From NCBI RefSeq assembly GCF_001894805.1, contig NZ_BCWX01000005.1:372001-436000 (forward strand): a stretch of 64,000 bases of DNA, written 5' to 3'. The stretch comes from Rhodococcus globerulus NBRC 14531 (lineage in GTDB: Bacteria; Actinomycetota; Actinomycetes; Mycobacteriales; Mycobacteriaceae). The stretch's first letter is position 1; each line of letters opens with the position of its first letter. The notes under the pieces are model-generated. The model had not been told where the DNA came from and searched no databases. It saw only the letters and a list, made by a program, of their open reading frames with translations. The position numbers were made by a program, and so were the translations under genes. Positions 63,392-64,000 of this stretch are shown one piece after another.

Positions 63392-63410
63392 TGTGGGTAC
63401 CCTAACCTTA
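63392..63410. promoter_or_regulatory. IdeR/DtxR-like box before the right-edge MFS gene
   Basis: TGTGGGTACCCTAACCTTA matches most positions of the iron-box consensus TTAGGTTAGGCTAACCTAA, with the second half CTAACCT exact. It lies about 55 bases before the MFS start. Confidence 0.45.
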
Positions 63411-63465
63411 GCTGGGCACGTGGTTCCTCTGTGCCTTGCCTTCAAACCGCAATGGAACGGATAGC

Positions 63466-64000
63466 ATGATGAGTGCAACTACGGGCGTGACCGCATCGAG
63501 GATGAATGCGGGAGTTGACGGGGGCACATCACCCGCACTTGCCGCACTGCTGGTGGGAACTTTCGTCGGGACGGTCAGCAACAACATCGTCAACGTCCCA
63601 CTCACGGCCATACTCGACGATTTCGAAGCTCCATTGAGTAGTGGAATTTTTGTTGTCGTCGCATTCTTGTTGACCTTCGCAGCGGCGATGCCCCTGGCAG
63701 GCTGGATTGGTGATCGGTTCGGGCGCAGGCGGGTTTACTGCGCAGCGTTGATCGGCACTGCGATTTGCTCGCTGGGCGCGGCATTGGCACCGTCACTCCC
63801 GGTGCTGGTGATGTGGCGCTCGTTCGGAGGTGTTGCGGCGGCCGCGTTCGCGCCCGCCGTCATGGGTCTCATTGCCTGGCTGTTCGGCCCGGCGCGGCGG
63901 GCCAGAGCAGTCGGGGCTTGGGCTGCAGTCAACGGAATCGGGCAGGCCATGGGACCTTCACTGGGCGGTGTGGTGAGCGACTTGATGGGCTGGCGGTGGG
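63466..64000 (+). CDS. MFS transporter (3' end outside window)
   Basis: Begins at ATG 63466 (or 63469, same frame) and is open to the right edge, 178 codons visible. At least five hydrophobic segments are seen; the first loop has GWIGDRFGRRRVY, the MFS signature. The family fits DHA2-type exporters. Start uncertain by one codon. An IdeR-like box lies just upstream, so iron control is possible. Confidence 0.85.
   Translation, partial: MMSATTGVTASRMNAGVDGGTSPALAALLVGTFVGTVSNNIVNVPLTAILDDFEAPLSSGIFVVVAFLLTFAAAMPLAGWIGDRFGRRRVYCAALIGTAICSLGAALAPSLPVLVMWRSFGGVAAAAFAPAVMGLIAWLFGPARRARAVGAWAAVNGIGQAMGPSLGGVVSDLMGWRW

Noticed and set aside
1..64000. tRNA, rRNA and CRISPR elements
   Set aside because: Looked for cloverleaf-like segments, rRNA-like blocks and regularly spaced repeats; none recognised by eye. 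A tRNA or Rfam scan would be decisive.

Overview
The window looks like the replication-origin region of a Rhodococcus chromosome, probably of the R. erythropolis group (the genus is inferred from gene order and protein sequence; the species is a guess). The evidence is the actinobacterial origin layout dciA-recF-dnaN-oriC-dnaA | rpmH-rnpA-yidD-yidC-jag-rsmG-parA-parB, then cwlM-trxA-trxB and the sigM/murJ block in the order known from Mycobacterium tuberculosis Rv3907-Rv3924, plus GTTTCACGTGAAAC parS sites.

Layout. 1-1.8 kb: a PDR/VanB-type reductase cut by the left edge, coupled to a PF10118 metal-dependent hydrolase. 1.9-7.0 kb: dciA, recF, dnaN and dnaA, all on the minus strand; gyrB is not in its usual place after dciA. 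oriC lies between dnaN and dnaA, and more DnaA boxes lie upstream of dnaA. 7.8-10.4 kb: the rpmH-to-jag operon on the plus strand. 10.5-12.3 kb: a decayed patch with an IS481-family element (993 bp, intact ends, broken transposase) and a SUKH (SMI1/KNR4) pseudogene. 12.4-15.5 kb: parS cluster, rsmG, parA, parB. 15.8-30 kb: acetyltransferase-like gene, cwlM, trxA/trxB, two TetR regulators around an old-yellow-enzyme reductase, then the minus-strand operon nudix-DUF6049-murJ-sigM-anti-sigma.

30-45 kb: CCA-adding enzyme, leuS, transporters (two MFS, one SBF-like, one more MFS after leuS), a TetR/epimerase pair with a repeated operator, a GntR/MFS pair, yqgE, and adjacent SdpI and DUF1648 genes. 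45-50 kb: a HEAT-repeat gene broken by a stop codon, a KSI-like isomerase plus epoxide-hydrolase-like gene behind a KstR-type operator, a secreted beta-propeller, and a DyP peroxidase/encapsulin pair. 50-53 kb: the most interesting locus, five overlapping genes encoding a DUF692 (MNIO) enzyme, a small partner, two membrane proteins with Gly/Cys-rich tails (TIGR04222-like) and a 49-residue peptide. 53-64 kb: SDR, a probable manganese ABC importer behind a DtxR/MntR-like palindrome, a MacB-like ABC pair, a PPOX-cyclase fusion, a PHP-domain protein, a DUF1275 protein, a large permease, and an MFS gene cut by the right edge.

How the parts work together: the origin block starts replication (DnaA), loads the helicase (DciA) and clamp (DnaN), and segregates origins (ParA/ParB/parS). 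The YidC/YidD, CwlM and MurJ genes link this region to membrane and cell-wall synthesis. Thioredoxin and SigM are stress systems. The 45-64 kb part is accessory metabolism, metal uptake and a candidate peptide- or protein-modification system. No tRNA, rRNA, CRISPR array or prophage was recognised.
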